This document shows positions 43,101-62,374 of a DNA stretch of 63,530 nucleotides, piece after piece. Source of the DNA: Branchiostoma floridae (taxonomy: Eukaryota > Chordata > Leptocardii > Amphioxiformes > Branchiostomatidae); NCBI RefSeq assembly GCF_000003815.2, contig NC_049980.1:596687-660216 (forward strand), read 5' to 3'. The stretch's first letter is position 1. Each line of letters opens with the position of its first letter. A program made the translations under genes and the position numbers. The notes beneath the pieces were generated by a model. The model did not search any database. It worked only from the letters and a program-made list of their open reading frames with translations, and was not told the DNA's origin.

Positions 43101-46100
43101 CTCTCACACTCTTCTTTCACTCACTCACTTCATGATCAATCACTAACTCTCACTCTCATTTGCTCACTCATACGTGCTCATGCTCTTGCACACTCAACCC
43201 ATTTCTCAGGTACTCACTCTCTCCCACTCACTCCCACATTCCATCTCACTCACTCACTCTCACACACTCATTGACTCAATCACTCATTCTAACAATACAC
43301 TCACTGACACTCTTAATCTAACATTCACCCACTCAGTCATTCATATCCACTAACACTTATGCTCAACTCAGACTCAAATACTCGCACCCAGTGGCTCACT
43401 CAAACACAATGCTCCCACTTGCTCCTTCACTCACTCACTCACTCACTCCCACACAGCGCACCTGTACAGGCAGTCCTTCGTACTCCATCCTGAGCTGCGG
43501 CTCAAACGCAATGGTCTTCCACCGAGTGAAGTGAGTCAGGTCGGAGACGAGCGACACTTCCTGCTGGCGCGACTTCTTGGCACACTTCAGGAACGACACG
43601 CGATCGCTGTGGAGCTTCAGCTAAGGGGAACAACGGGTAAACGGTTTAGAATCATTATGATAAAGGAAACTTGAAAAATGACTATCTCTCAAACGTCACA
43701 ACTCCAGCAAGTCTAACACCAGATATAGAAACCAGAAGCCCTGCTGTAGTGCCCTAGAAAGCTGCTAGGGAGCCTTAAGCTTCATAATTTCTTCCTTTTC
43801 CCAACACCAACTAACATACATGTATACCATATGATACAAGACTTCTTGACAGTTATACTATTCACACATACAGACATATGAAAACATAAACTTCTTGTTG
43901 AGGGCAAGTGAAGTAGTTTTTCAGTTAGCTGGCACTTTAAACCCCTACTTGTGATCTTTGTGGTGTGCCGGAGTTTATACAATTTTGAAAGAAGCTACAC
44001 TTAACAAATTCCTATAGTTAGATCAACAAATTTTCTGCAAGAGGATCTTGACTTTTATATCTTTTGCAATATTACGTTTTACATGAAAGCCTGGCATGGG
44101 AACTTCTTAAAATGCTGAAAATTTGCAATTCTTTATGGTATCCAGCAAATAATCTCTGAAGAAACACCCGAATACACAAAAAAGGTGACTTTTTCACCGA
44201 ATTTTTGTTACTACATTTTGTACTTACGTTTCCAGCATACCCCTCTGTGGTGCTGAGTGCAAAGTCCTGTCCATACCTGAGCGGCTGGCCATTGGGGGTT
44301 CCATCAACACTGGTGGTGGAAGACAGACAAGTTTTACCACAAAAAAAAGCCATTGAAAAGATTATCTTAACCTTAAGCCCCGGTCACAAAGCGCGTACGA
44401 TTTCTTACGATGGTATATTCCGCATATCGTACGATGAGCGCAGTAAATCGCAGCAAAATCGTAAGCAAAATCAGCCATCGCAACGCATCGGATGGTGTTC
44501 AAAATTTTTCCAGCGTCGTACGATTTTTCACTTTTGTTCCTTTTGAATAGCCGCCTGGCCGCTTTTGTGCTTCTTTAACCAACAAAATGTGGACTTAGCT
44601 GTTGAATACCTTCCTATAATATATCTAACTGTAAAAATAAATTAAAAGAGACCATGACAACAAGAGCATTACAAGAAAAGTTCAAATCAAACGTGAGTAC
44701 TGGTACGATTATCTCGGCCTGCTTGCCGGCTCTCCGTGTCAGGCTCTTTTGAAGATCGTCATATCATAAGCATTATATCATATATATTTCCGACTCATAG
44801 AGCCTGCCTTTATGTTCGAGTTGTCCCCATGGTTATTACGATTATGGTAAACTGACCCAAGAACGACGAGAGCTCAGATTTGATCTAATTATGAACTCAC
44901 GTGCATGAAGCGATCAAACAATTGTCTGCATCACCTGTGCTGGGCGCGCTGTTCTCTGGTTGCGATTGTGGCAGTTACGACTGATATATTTTCCCTTTTC
45001 GTTAATATCCACAATATCAGGGAAAACTGAAACCATCATAACATGCTAACAATTCATAAATCTATAACCTCATCAGTAGGCAGAAATTGCCTTAATGAAG
45101 TCTGCTATGGGGGCAAATAAAATCTTACGACGATATCGAAATTTTGAACATGTTCAAAATCCATTTCAGCTCTATTTTTCGCCATACGACGCTCCCCGAT
45201 TTACTATGATTCACTGCGATTGACGCAGGCACGCTCTTATGACCTCATCGTACGATGCACTACGCGCTTTGTGACCACGGCTTTATATACTTAAACCATT
45301 GCTTCCGATTTTCTTCCGACTTACGACGCACTGCGCTTATCCTGCTCATCGGAAGGAATCGCAAGGAATCGTACGCGCTTTGTGACCGGGGCTTTAGTTT
45401 CACATTTAGAGAAATATTTAGGTCAATGTGAGTTACTACAAATTGATCTGAATAGTCACAATTAAACATATAGAAATATTGATCATAACTATATTTCCAC
45501 ATATTATCCATGCATGCTTTGTTTGTTTGAACCTTTATTTATTCATAAAAGCTCAAAAGGCGAAAAAGATCAAACAAGCACAGGATATGCTCCTCCGTTT
45601 GGAAAACGAATCAGCAAAAGTTGGTCTGCATTTTAAAGCCAAGAAAACAAAACTGATGGCATACAATCACTCAGGTACTTCCCATTGAAATCAGAACAAA
45701 GAGTGGAGACCTAGTGGAAGTGGTCACTAACTTTAAGTGTCACGAGGTGACATCGTGATCACTCTGTGATCACCCCTGGTGTGGGGAGTGTCACCCCAGT
45801 AATTGAGCGCAGATGTACAGGGGTTTGGGAAGGGACACGTGTGAGGGCAGGGGATTCCAGCGAGAGAAGCCGACAGAGAAAGACGTGTCTACCAGAGCTC
45901 CGAATAAAGTCTATCATATCCGCAACATCATGCCTCTGTCCTGATCCTTGACTTGACTCACTACCATGCCACCGTGACATAAGTACCTAGGCTCCAACAT
46001 GGAGAGCACAGAAAGGGACTTTGAAGTATTATTTAGGAAGGCCCTAGCCTGGAGTAGCTGTCATAAACTGAGGACAATCTGGACATCTGGGCTGTCGCGA

Positions 46101-49100
46101 AAAATCAAACTGAAACTCTTCTTTGCAACTGTAGAATCCATCTTATTATATGGTAGTGAAACCTGGACACTTACCAAATCTACGACGAAAAGACTAAATG
46201 GATGCTACACAAAAATGCTTCGAATGTGCCTAAATATCTCCTGGGAGCAGAAACTTACTAATGTGCAATTTATAATACCAAGATCTGCCATTAGTCACTG
46301 AGAAAATAAGGATGAGAAGGATGAAATTGGCAGCTCATTGCGTCAGGCACCCAGACATCGTTGCCTCTAAGTTTGTACTCTGGGAACCGACAAAAGGGAA
46401 AAGAAGCCGAGGGAGACCTAAGCTGACGTTCTTATACAACCTGAAAGATGACACCAACCTTACCGATGTGAAGAAAATCAAGTCCCTGATGGAGGATAGG
46501 GAGAGTTGGAGAGCTATCTCAAGCCTGGTTCGAGCGGGAGCTCAGCCAAAGTAAGTAAGTAAGTAAGCAAGTAAAAGTTCAAATTGGCCTGCAGGCCACT
46601 TTTCATTGAAGTCATGAGGGAAGAGACAAGGGTCAGACAAAGTAGATACAGTTACAGAAATACAGTGCTAGCTGCAGTTTTGCTTTTTGCTTCATTGGCA
46701 ATCATCATCATCACAAATCTCAGAGCTTTTGGCGTGGTCCCAGTGTTACATAATAATTATTCTCCCATTAGATTTGGAGTCTACAGAATATGTCATCCAG
46801 AAATGGTACTTGCTACATGGCCTAACAATTTCCTCTCATTACTAATTACTAAAGCCCCTACCTGGTAATAACAAAGGCGTTCCTGATGCAGGGTTTGATG
46901 ATACGTGAAGCAGACACGGGACAGGGCGCCTCCACCTGCGCAGCCAGGTGTGCCTTGTACTCGCTGATGTTCAGACAGAGCGCGGTCGGGTCGCGCTGGC
47001 GGATGTCCCGGACGTCGTTACGCTCCGCCCCGGGGTTCACGATCATCACAGTGTCTCCAAAGTGGAGCAACCCATCCGTGGTTACAGATAGGTCAACCTG
47101 CGGAATGGTCAAAATAGCATGTCACTGTAGTTTATTTTTTTATTTGCTGTAGTATTAGTAGTAACGCTAGTTCACCTTTATACACCGGGTAACCTTTATC
47201 TGTCCTGTTTGAGAACAGGGTACTACGTTGGGATATCAAGTCGACTTACAATGCATGGTTTCAAACTGTGTACATATTTTGCAAGTATTGCAGTTTGTAG
47301 CCTCTGTCCGTCGACTTGGTATTCCTAAATAAAATGTTTTTAAAAGCTATAAACGGATATAGGTTACTCTGTGGATAAAGGTGAACTAGCATTACATTTG
47401 TATCTGTAAAATGATTTCTTCAGGTTGGTAGAACTTAGGACAATTCTTTTACATAGCCAGCTTGTACTTTCCTTACATTTTGATGTCATTCAGACACCTA
47501 CAGTATAAGACAGTCAAGAAAGTCAACCCCAGTGATGACCGTGGACAAGGGGGGATACAAACTTAGTTAGACACGTTTGGGATTTCTTTTCCCCGTAAAA
47601 GTGCCACCTAGTACATAGGCTTCATATAGCCGCGAGAAGCAGAACTCCAGTTGGAAGCTCTGATAGACATTGACATCAAAATAGAAACTGGTTGTGTAAA
47701 AAAATTCTCTCATACCTCCAGCATGTGTATCTGTTTGTCATGACAAAAGATGGATACTTTATAGAACTATAACAATTGTTGTTGCAAAGTTCATTCATTA
47801 ATGAGAAAGGAAAAAAAAAGTTCCGGGACCACGTATGCTTGTGCCAAATTTTAGGTCACTTGGGCCCCAAATGATGGAGAATAAGCAATTTGCATATTTG
47901 ACAAAATGAGAATGAGAAGAAATGCAAGGCAAAACATTGTGCGTAGACAACCATATCATTTTCTATGTATGTGTACTAAGTGTGTATAATTGTTTGACTG
48001 CATATTCTAATTCATTCCCATCACCAGGGACCGTAGGACCAGATTTGCCGGTCATTGTTTTAGGAACAAAACTGAGCTTGCTAATGAACTCATACTGTGG
48101 AAGCGAGAACACTGGTATACACATGCTTGGCGACCTCGACTAACCAACATAGACCAGCTTGCTCGTGATGTGGGGCTGCGGGTCGAGGACCTAAAGAACG
48201 CTATGGGGGACAGTCTGGAAGGAGAGGGTGGACTTGGTCCGGGCAAGCAGCCCGTGATGATGATGATGATNNNNNNNNNNNNNNNNNNNNNNNNNNNNNN
48301 NNNNNNNNNNNNNNNNNNNNNNNNNNNNNNNNNNNNNNNNNNNNNNNNNNNNNNNNNNNNNNNNNNNNNNTAGGTACAGTCTAGCTGGGTACAAAAGGCC
48401 TACATATTCCTTTTCAAATTGACACTATTTGCCAATCTGCCATAGCTTTATTCATAATTACCATAACCAAAGGCATTGTTGATCTTAATTATATATTATA
48501 GTTTAGACCATTCTCCATCTTTACTAAGTGCAAACACAATGTAATGCCTGAACGTTTAAATGAACTAAAAGGATACCATGTCTTTGTAAAGAACTTTAAG
48601 AACTTATAAGTAAAGAGAGAGACAGAGTGAAAGTGAGAGATGATGGTAAAGACTGAGAAGAGGAAGGGGGGGGGGGACGATTAGACCTGCATGTGAAACC
48701 AACTACTGAGTGAGAGCTGAAAGAAGTACCGTATATGATCAATTATTCACGATTGAGACCCATGTAATTCTGAGATGACACGCTATAAGCCAGAGTGCTG
48801 CCTGTATTACACATAAAATGTCCTAATGATACTAGACAATCAACAAATGGAAGACTGAGATTAAGACAACTGCGTATTGCAATTAAGTGAAAACGGGTGC
48901 TTTTGGAGATTTCAAAACTCTTTTTTTTTCTGACAAAAAGAAACTAACCATTACAACAGTTTTGTGAGCAAATATAGACGGCTTGCTGGAGATTTAAACT
49001 AGTTTCTACCCTATACATAATTGTACAAGACACCGATCGAACCATATAATGGCAAGATGTTAGATTCGACAGGTGTTTCTTTCAAGTTTCCTCTTCCTAA

Positions 49101-49196
49101 CAAACCTCTTAAAAACGAACCCACCTCTTCAAGACAAAGGTCTTCGTTCCAGTTCCCCACACGGACTGAAGGACTGTAGGTTCTGACGTTCGCCAT
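40099..49196 (-). CDS. CFAP161: CFAP161, cilia and flagella associated protein (exon 2 missing in gap)
   Basis: Matches the vertebrate ciliary protein CFAP161, a doublet-microtubule inner protein. Visible exons (minus strand): 49196-49125, [exon 2 not seen], 47097-46862, 44309-44228, 43620-43462, 42851-42778, 41229-41098, 40288-40099. Diagnostic stretches are SVRVGNWNEDLCLEE (exon 1), LSVTTDGLLHFGDTVMIVNP (exon 3), GQPLRYGQDFAL (exon 4), LRMEYEGLPVQ (exon 5), ANVKLLITHCKTHQ (exon 6) and HMDLDSHRAEKETNHWVIIT (exon 7). The visible exons give 314 residues and join in phase. Exon 1 ends and exon 3 begins in phase 0, so the lost exon is a multiple of three, about 30 codons by comparison with the human protein. 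The C-terminal Pro/Lys-rich tail is longer than in human. Repeats fill introns 5 and 6. Confidence 0.92.
40440..40770 (+). mobile_element. tRNA-derived SINE-like copy, best preserved
   Basis: Has an A-box-like ATGGCGCATTTGG and a B-box-like GAGTTTGAATCCTGCC (about 40499), then the shared body CTTGGGAAAGGCAATTTACA, CGTGAAAATGACTATGTAGC and GAGGAGAGCTACACTTAACC. It lies in CFAP161 intron 7. Confidence 0.7.
41680..42480. repeat. ~33-bp minisatellite of AACAATCTCCAGATTGTT hairpins
   Basis: More than twenty degenerate units of AAACAATCTCCAGATTGTTT plus CCAACAACCTCTTTT fill most of CFAP161 intron 6. Each unit is a dyad (ACAATCT/AGATTGT). It leaves open frames on both strands that are repeat effects. 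AACAAT is also the SOX/SRY core. Confidence 0.9.
42498..42718. mobile_element. MITE of the GTTCACCTTTATCC family
   Basis: Ends AACACTAGTTCACCTTTATT and AATAAAGGTGAACTAGCGCT; full length, about 221 bp, in CFAP161 intron 6 next to the exon 6 donor. Confidence 0.8.
43090..43452. repeat. CACT-rich microsatellite
   Basis: Imperfect (CACT)n, with CACTCTCA and CTCACTCACTC variants, running to within 10 bp of the exon 5 donor of CFAP161. A short pure run of the same motif occurs at about 41536-41555. Confidence 0.85.
44377..45392. mobile_element. 1-kb inverted-repeat element with GTACGA motifs
   Basis: The ends GCCCCGGTCACAAAGCGCGT and ACGCGCTTTGTGACCGGGGC are perfect inverted repeats, flanked by TTAA on the left and TTTA on the right. 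A second right-end-like sequence (CGCGCTTTGTGACCACGGC) lies at about 45266, suggesting tandem or nested ends. Short TCGTACGAT palindromes recur. There is no transposase. It lies in CFAP161 intron 3. Confidence 0.75.
45560..46570 (+). mobile_element. Decayed LINE, RT C-terminal part with (AAGT)n tail
   Basis: Translates in pieces to KKIKQAQDMLLRLE, then YLGSNMESTERDFEVLFRKA, VESILLYGSETWTLTKSTTK and MRRMKLAAHCVRHPDIVASK with KGKRSRGRPKLT, typical of the C-terminal region of non-LTR retrotransposon proteins. It is interrupted by frameshifts and by a solo LTR, and ends in (AAGT)n. It is in CFAP161 intron 3. Confidence 0.85.
45738..45979. mobile_element. 242-bp solo LTR nested in the LINE
   Basis: Starts TGTCACG and ends CGTGACA (TG...CA termini with a 7-base inverted repeat), flanked by the 4-bp duplication TAAG (45734-45737, 45980-45983). 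Removing it and one TAAG restores the LINE reading NFKYLGS. It contains AATAAA at about 45903. There is no internal retroelement sequence, so it is a recombined LTR remnant. Confidence 0.85.
47161..47395. mobile_element. MITE of the GTTCACCTTTATCC family
   Basis: Ends TAACGCTAGTTCACCTTTAT and GGATAAAGGTGAACTAGCAT, full length, in CFAP161 just upstream (in gene sense) of exon 3. Confidence 0.8.
47396..47996. other. Intron sequence of CFAP161, nothing recognised
   Basis: Examined on the minus strand for the missing exon 2; no matching frame found. Confidence 0.4.
47997..48270 (+). mobile_element. LINE C-terminal fragment with (GAT)n tail
   Basis: The plus-strand frame reads RDRRTRFAGHCFRNKTELAN and RPRLTNIDQLARDVGLRVED, a typical non-LTR retrotransposon C-terminus, ending in GATGATGATGAT at the edge of the N gap. 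Confidence 0.75.
48271..48370. other. Assembly gap (100 N)
   Basis: Exactly 100 N, so the true size is unknown. It falls between CFAP161 exons 1 and 3, where exon 2 is expected. Confidence 1.
48371..49124. other. Intron 1 of CFAP161, nothing recognised
   Basis: No exon-like frame; a purine-rich stretch AGGAAGGGGGGGGGGGA lies near 48662. Confidence 0.4.
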
Positions 49197-49710
49197 GGCT
49201 AGCCCTTAAGGTTTGAATATTCAGCAGAAATCTTGGCGACACACTTATGGAGTGTAAAGGATCCCAATCAACACCTGATCAAGTTGTTTGCCTTGACGAC
49301 CAGGTGGCAACTGCTGACCTCTCGCGCTAGGCGAGAGGAACATCCAAATCTCGCAGAATACGAGACTTAGTTTGATCTTTCACCTCTCAACTTTCACCTT
49401 GCTTTTCCTTTCAAATCCACTTTTCAAAAAGTCAAAATCATACCAAAGTGTTTAAATAAAGTCAAAATTACATCTTTGAAAACGTTTGTTTTGAAGATAG
49501 ACACTTTTTATTTATTTAATTTTTTAGCATCCGGCAATGTTCGGTAGGTAATGTTCGGTAATCTTCGGAAACGTTCGGAACCAGTCGGGCAGGTTGATTA
49601 CGTCATCACATCTTCTGTAGCGCCGCCATCTTGTCTGTGCGGGAGTCGAGTTGTCGGAAAAATTAGTGTTTTTCTCGTACAAAATTAGACATTTCTAGCA
49701 GTCCGTCAGC
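49197..49710. promoter_or_regulatory. Shared divergent promoter region of CFAP161 and GOLPH3
   Basis: 514 bp separate the two start codons. On the GOLPH3 side GCCGCCATCTTG (49622-49633), the YY1 consensus, lies 78 bp before the ATG. Four TTCGG(T/A)A repeats lie at about 49537-49580. On the CFAP161 side GGTGGCAAC (49303-49311) is an RFX half-site, fitting a ciliary gene, about 110 bp upstream of its ATG. No TATA box was seen. CFAP161 and GOLPH3 each may also have their own promoter. Confidence 0.6.
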
Positions 49711-57891
<8,181 letters not shown>

Positions 57892-60800
57892 CCGTTGTCT
57901 ACCAGAAAGGAGGAATTCAAAAAGAGAGAGAGAATTGTATTTTACACCAAATCATGTTTTAAAAATGCTGATCAGTGTTTTCCCCTGTATTTCCATCTGT
58001 ATAAAGTCTAATTATATAGGTCTACTCGCACATGCATTTCTCTTTTGCAAATCGTTTCTAGTTGAAAACAGGATTTTTTTCCCGTCATCCGTCATTCGAT
58101 TTACTGACGGAATTTTGTTGGTAACGACATATAAAAGTTATGACTGTTAGATGTCATTTTGACAGTGCAAATCTTTCAAGGAGGTCAGCATAAGTTGGCA
58201 AAGATGACACTTAAGAAAAGGGTCTCGGAAAAAAGCCCTGTTTTGACAGAAAAGCGATCATATAGCGCAGTTTTTGCAAGGGGAATACACTGGTTGGTAT
58301 CAAACTCTTTATTGTAATGCTTGCGGGAGTTTGCAATCCATTGTTGTATAGGAGAAGAGATTGCTTGCTATACTGTAGCACCTTGCCAGTATAGAGTGAA
58401 AATTCTGCAATGTTTTCTCGGAGATTCAGCAGCCATTTTGTATCCAAAAACCAGGAATTAAGTATAGTAAATACATCAGATATGGGCTTTTCTGGAGTTT
58501 ATTTGGGCCTGTCGGTGGAAAGTCTACAAGTTGTGCAAGGACACATTTTTTTGCTCTTCCCTCACCGTTCATTCTGAAAAAAAAAAGAAATTGGCAAAAT
58601 GTTGCCACCTAGACGCAAAGTTTGGTCTCATCTCAGATGCAATGTAAAATAGCTGCAGCATTTTCCTACAGGAATTCTCCTATACGGTTTCACATGGGCC
58701 AGGACATTAGCTTGATATATTCATATTAGATACGATGTTTGTATATTAATTTCTGTATAGTACAAGTATCATAAATTTTCTGATTATGCCAGTTGGTGAT
58801 TGTTTTTCCCCCCCAGAATACTTCAGTCCAAAGTTTGTTTTGAGTTCTCCTAGCCGAAAAAATGTGACGTCCATTTTTTTGCCAACCGGACAACAACAGT
58901 AATATGGTAGGACTGTCTAAGGTGTGGGATTTTTTAAAAATATTTGTCATTATTATTGCAAAAATGAAATATTATGAAATTTCTAGGAAAATACACTTAA
59001 TATGACCGTATCTACTATGACTTGGTTTTTCTCCATAGTATTTTGTTTTCTCTTTAAAGTTAAGTGGGTAGGGGTTAAACTTAAATTATTTGACGAATGT
59101 GTATTAGAGAAATTATGGTGATTGTATCGATGACAAAATGTGAAGAAAAAGAGCATTGACTGTACATGTACTTCATCCCTTAGTACATTTTCTGCTATTT
59201 TTGAGTCATCGTAGGCAATTTTTCCCATATTTGTATGTCCTGGTGACTTAAGTGATAAGAAGCTTTCTAATTTTGGGTTGGGTTTGATTAAATGTAAGTA
59301 TAAAGGCTTTGCAAAGCAACAAGCATTAATAGCATGTATTAAGATCTGTTAACAATGGTTAAGGGACTCAGAAAAAGTGATATAGGTAGAAATTGTACAG
59401 AACCAATTTTTCCCAAAGTATAACTTCTGGGACAAAGATATGGAGTTTAAAACATGGTAATTTCTTATTCTGAAAGATTTCGTAAAATGTTTGCAAGATT
59501 TCTCTGCAAAATTTTACCAAGCAGTCCCTCAAAGTCATCACGGTAGGCGTCTTTAGCTTTGACAGTGTCATAGGAAAGGAATATTGCTAGGAAAAAACTA
59601 ATACACTGGATACTTTGTACTTGAAAAGTCATTTCAAAATTTCAAGAGTCCTACACTAGAACTTGTACAAGATATACCCAGTTCTTGTATAGTAGATATT
59701 TGATTGCCATATCTGAAAGAGAATTTTTTTGGGGCACATTGGTCTCTTGCTGTCATCACAGATGGTATTCTGTATAAGTTCAAGCTTGTTAATGGCTTTT
59801 CAGAGTTAGAAGTAACCAGTGAGAAAAGAAAAACTATTGTTTGTTTTTCCTAATGGAATTTACACATGTATGCCTCTCTCAACTTTTCTCTTCAAGCATG
59901 AAATTCAGCTGTGTTAGTAAACAATATTTTCAAGGAATACTAAACTTTATCTAACCAACACTTCAAATAATAGGGATATTTAGACGGGGGGCGACACAGG
60001 TTATCCGGCACTTACAACCCGTTTCCATAGTCACTAGGCTTCAACGTCACATCAAAAAATTAGGATAAGTCCCAATTCATTTTAAGTTTTGGTTAGATAA
60101 AGTTTCAGTGCTCTTTTATAATTCTTTTCCTCTGCCTGATGAACTTCCATAGTGTACATACCAGATTCAGTCTACTTGTAATTAAGAATAATCTATGATG
60201 TAAATTTTACTCCTTTACTTGTGTTAGATGCCTGGCATTGGGGAGTGAGCCACAGTTGTAGTAGGGGCAAATTCTACACATGAAATTTCTGTTCGTCCTC
60301 CTCATATTTTTGATTATCACTCTTTGTCATTTATGAATTTCATTATGTATGACAGATATGAGGGTGGGGATGTGAGTCATAATAGTATAAATTTAGATTA
60401 GTATACATTCAACTTTCTGTGAAACTTGTTTGTAACTTTCTACAACATGCATTTCTTATATGATCTTTAACAACATTCTGTTTGTTGGGTCGCACCATTA
60501 TCATACATTGTATTGAACACTTTTGATGCAAACTTGCAAGCAAAAATACAGTAGTACATGAACTTTGACATCTTTAATATATTTGTGTTTTAAGCTCTTA
60601 GTTTCAGGACCTTGTTCTTTACAAAATGTATACTGGTGTGACCATAATATTTTGCTTAGAAAATTCGCACGCTTCAAAATGCTTGTGTAAAAAAGGGCTT
60701 GGTTCAGTTGTCCAATAATCATTTTAAAAAGTACATTTTCTGTTTAGTTTGATTAAAACATTCCTTTCGTAGTGATTTTCTCCAGTACTATACGAAATGT

Positions 60801-61119
60801 ATATGTTTATATAGAGAGAGTATGTATCATTTTGTGGGGTGGGGGGTGAGGCAAGGATGGAGTCCTTTGTAGTTTGAGATTCATTCTGCTCTTTTAAACT
60901 TGCCACTACTGGCATACTGTAAAAGGAGCATATGTCAAATACACATTATTGCAAAGATACAGTACTTTTTGTTGTAAGTTGTTTTTTTTTTTTTCTTTTG
61001 TCTGTGTTTGTGTGTCTGTGTGTCTTTAAACATTCTAACCATGTTGATTTAATCATATGCTTTTTTTATGACATCCTTTGGAACACTAGAAACTGATGCA
61101 TTATGCAAAAGGTGCCCTT
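57892..61119 (+). other. Sequence after the GOLPH3 stop, probable long 3' UTR then flank
   Basis: 3.2 kb of AT-rich sequence with few recognisable repeats, unlike the rest of the window. That fits a long 3' UTR, but I did not find a clear AATAAA site to place its end. Confidence 0.4.
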
Positions 61120-61345
61120 TCACCGCACTTAAGCTTGCGTCACTGCGACATTCGTTCACTGCGTCACTGTTATTTATTTTCACTGTTAGTTAATTTTTTA
61201 TAATTTAGATATTGTGTAATATGTGAAAGTATGACTTAGAAGACAACAAAATACACAAAATTGTTTTTTCATCTTTGAAATGCATTGAGAACATGTGGAA
61301 CCCCACAGTGCCTCACGTTTGACACAAGTGCAGTGAGACTGTGAG
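61120..61345. mobile_element. MITE related to 26385-26612, diverged
   Basis: CACCGCACTTAAGCTTGCGT at the left, the core AACAAAATACACAAAATTGT (reverse of the shared core) and CAAGTGCAGTGAGAC at the right. Confidence 0.5.
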
Positions 61346-61739
61346 AGTAAACCTTTAGCAAGACGCAAAAGTCATAATACAGGCATGAAACAATCTACGC
61401 CTTACATCTGCTTGGAGACTACCTTAAGCCTTGATCAACGTCACAGCAGTTTTTTATATAACCGATAGGTGCACTACTACAGCTTTTCCAATCAACATTT
61501 GTTCATGGCCATGTAGTATGTGGTCAAAGCATGCCAAAGGTCACAATTTTGGCAAGATTTTAAAAATATACATGCTTCAGTCCCTCTTAGCTTGCAGAAA
61601 CCTCGACCTTTGTGATCCAAATTTGCCCAGGGTTAACAAAATTATTTAAAAGATTAATCAATGAAGAGGCAACGGGCACTTTCTGCGCAGCTCCGGAAAA
61701 GAACTACCTCCCCATAAAATGATTTCCATCAGTGACCCC

Positions 61740-62200
61740 CGTTAAGGTCTCAGAACACAGTTTTTCGCCTATGGCGATTTACATGGTTAAGGACCCCAAA
61801 GTGAGGTGGTTCGACGACTCAGAACCTATAGTAGGGTGCAGATACAATTTTCAAGAATTTAGTATGTTGAAGTTGAGGGTACAACCTACAAAATGTCTGA
61901 AAATGAGCATAGATTTACCGGCTCGTTTGTCTTTAAAAGACACTTTGATTTGACCACCAGCGGAGGTCATGGAACTCCAGGGGACGAACAGGAAGTCCCG
62001 GTACCAGTATCAAGGCAAAAATCCCCCCCGGCCGAAAAAGCAACGTAATCCAACTTATCCAGTATCAATCCCGATGTTTTTTTTTACCATTCCCCACAGA
62101 TTCCACCTCGCTGTTGTCCACGGAAGAATAACTACGGCCTTTGCAAGTACTGCTGGGCACTATTTTAACAAGTCGGGGATAAATACTGTGTTATGAGATC
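61740..62200 (+). repeat. ~480-bp dispersed repeat, copy 2
   Basis: Same landmarks as 16500-16985, in the same order. It ends 34 bp before a C-run and the possible exon at 62234. Confidence 0.75.
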
Positions 62201-62233
62201 TTAACAGCACTGGGGACCCCCCCCCCCCCCCCC

Positions 62234-62374
62234 ATGTCGCTGACCAGAGTACATAAAAACGCCCTCAAGCTGCTGGAGTATGTCTCCTCCCGCACGGGGC
62301 TTACCGAAGCCGTCAGGAAACTACAGCTAGCGCGGCAGTTTGCGGCCAGCGACAACGAACTGTTGCAACTGCAA
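62234..62374 (+). CDS. Possible first exon of an unrecognised gene
   Basis: 47 codons from ATG (MSLTRVHKNALKLLEYVSSR...LARQFAASDNELLQLQ) to a strong donor CAA|GTAAGT in phase 0. The composition is that of a real soluble or N-terminal helical segment. The ATG follows a run of about 18 C (62216-62233) with no leader sequence visible, so transcription start and frame upstream are uncertain. No downstream exon was found before the window ends. I do not recognise the family. Confidence 0.4.
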
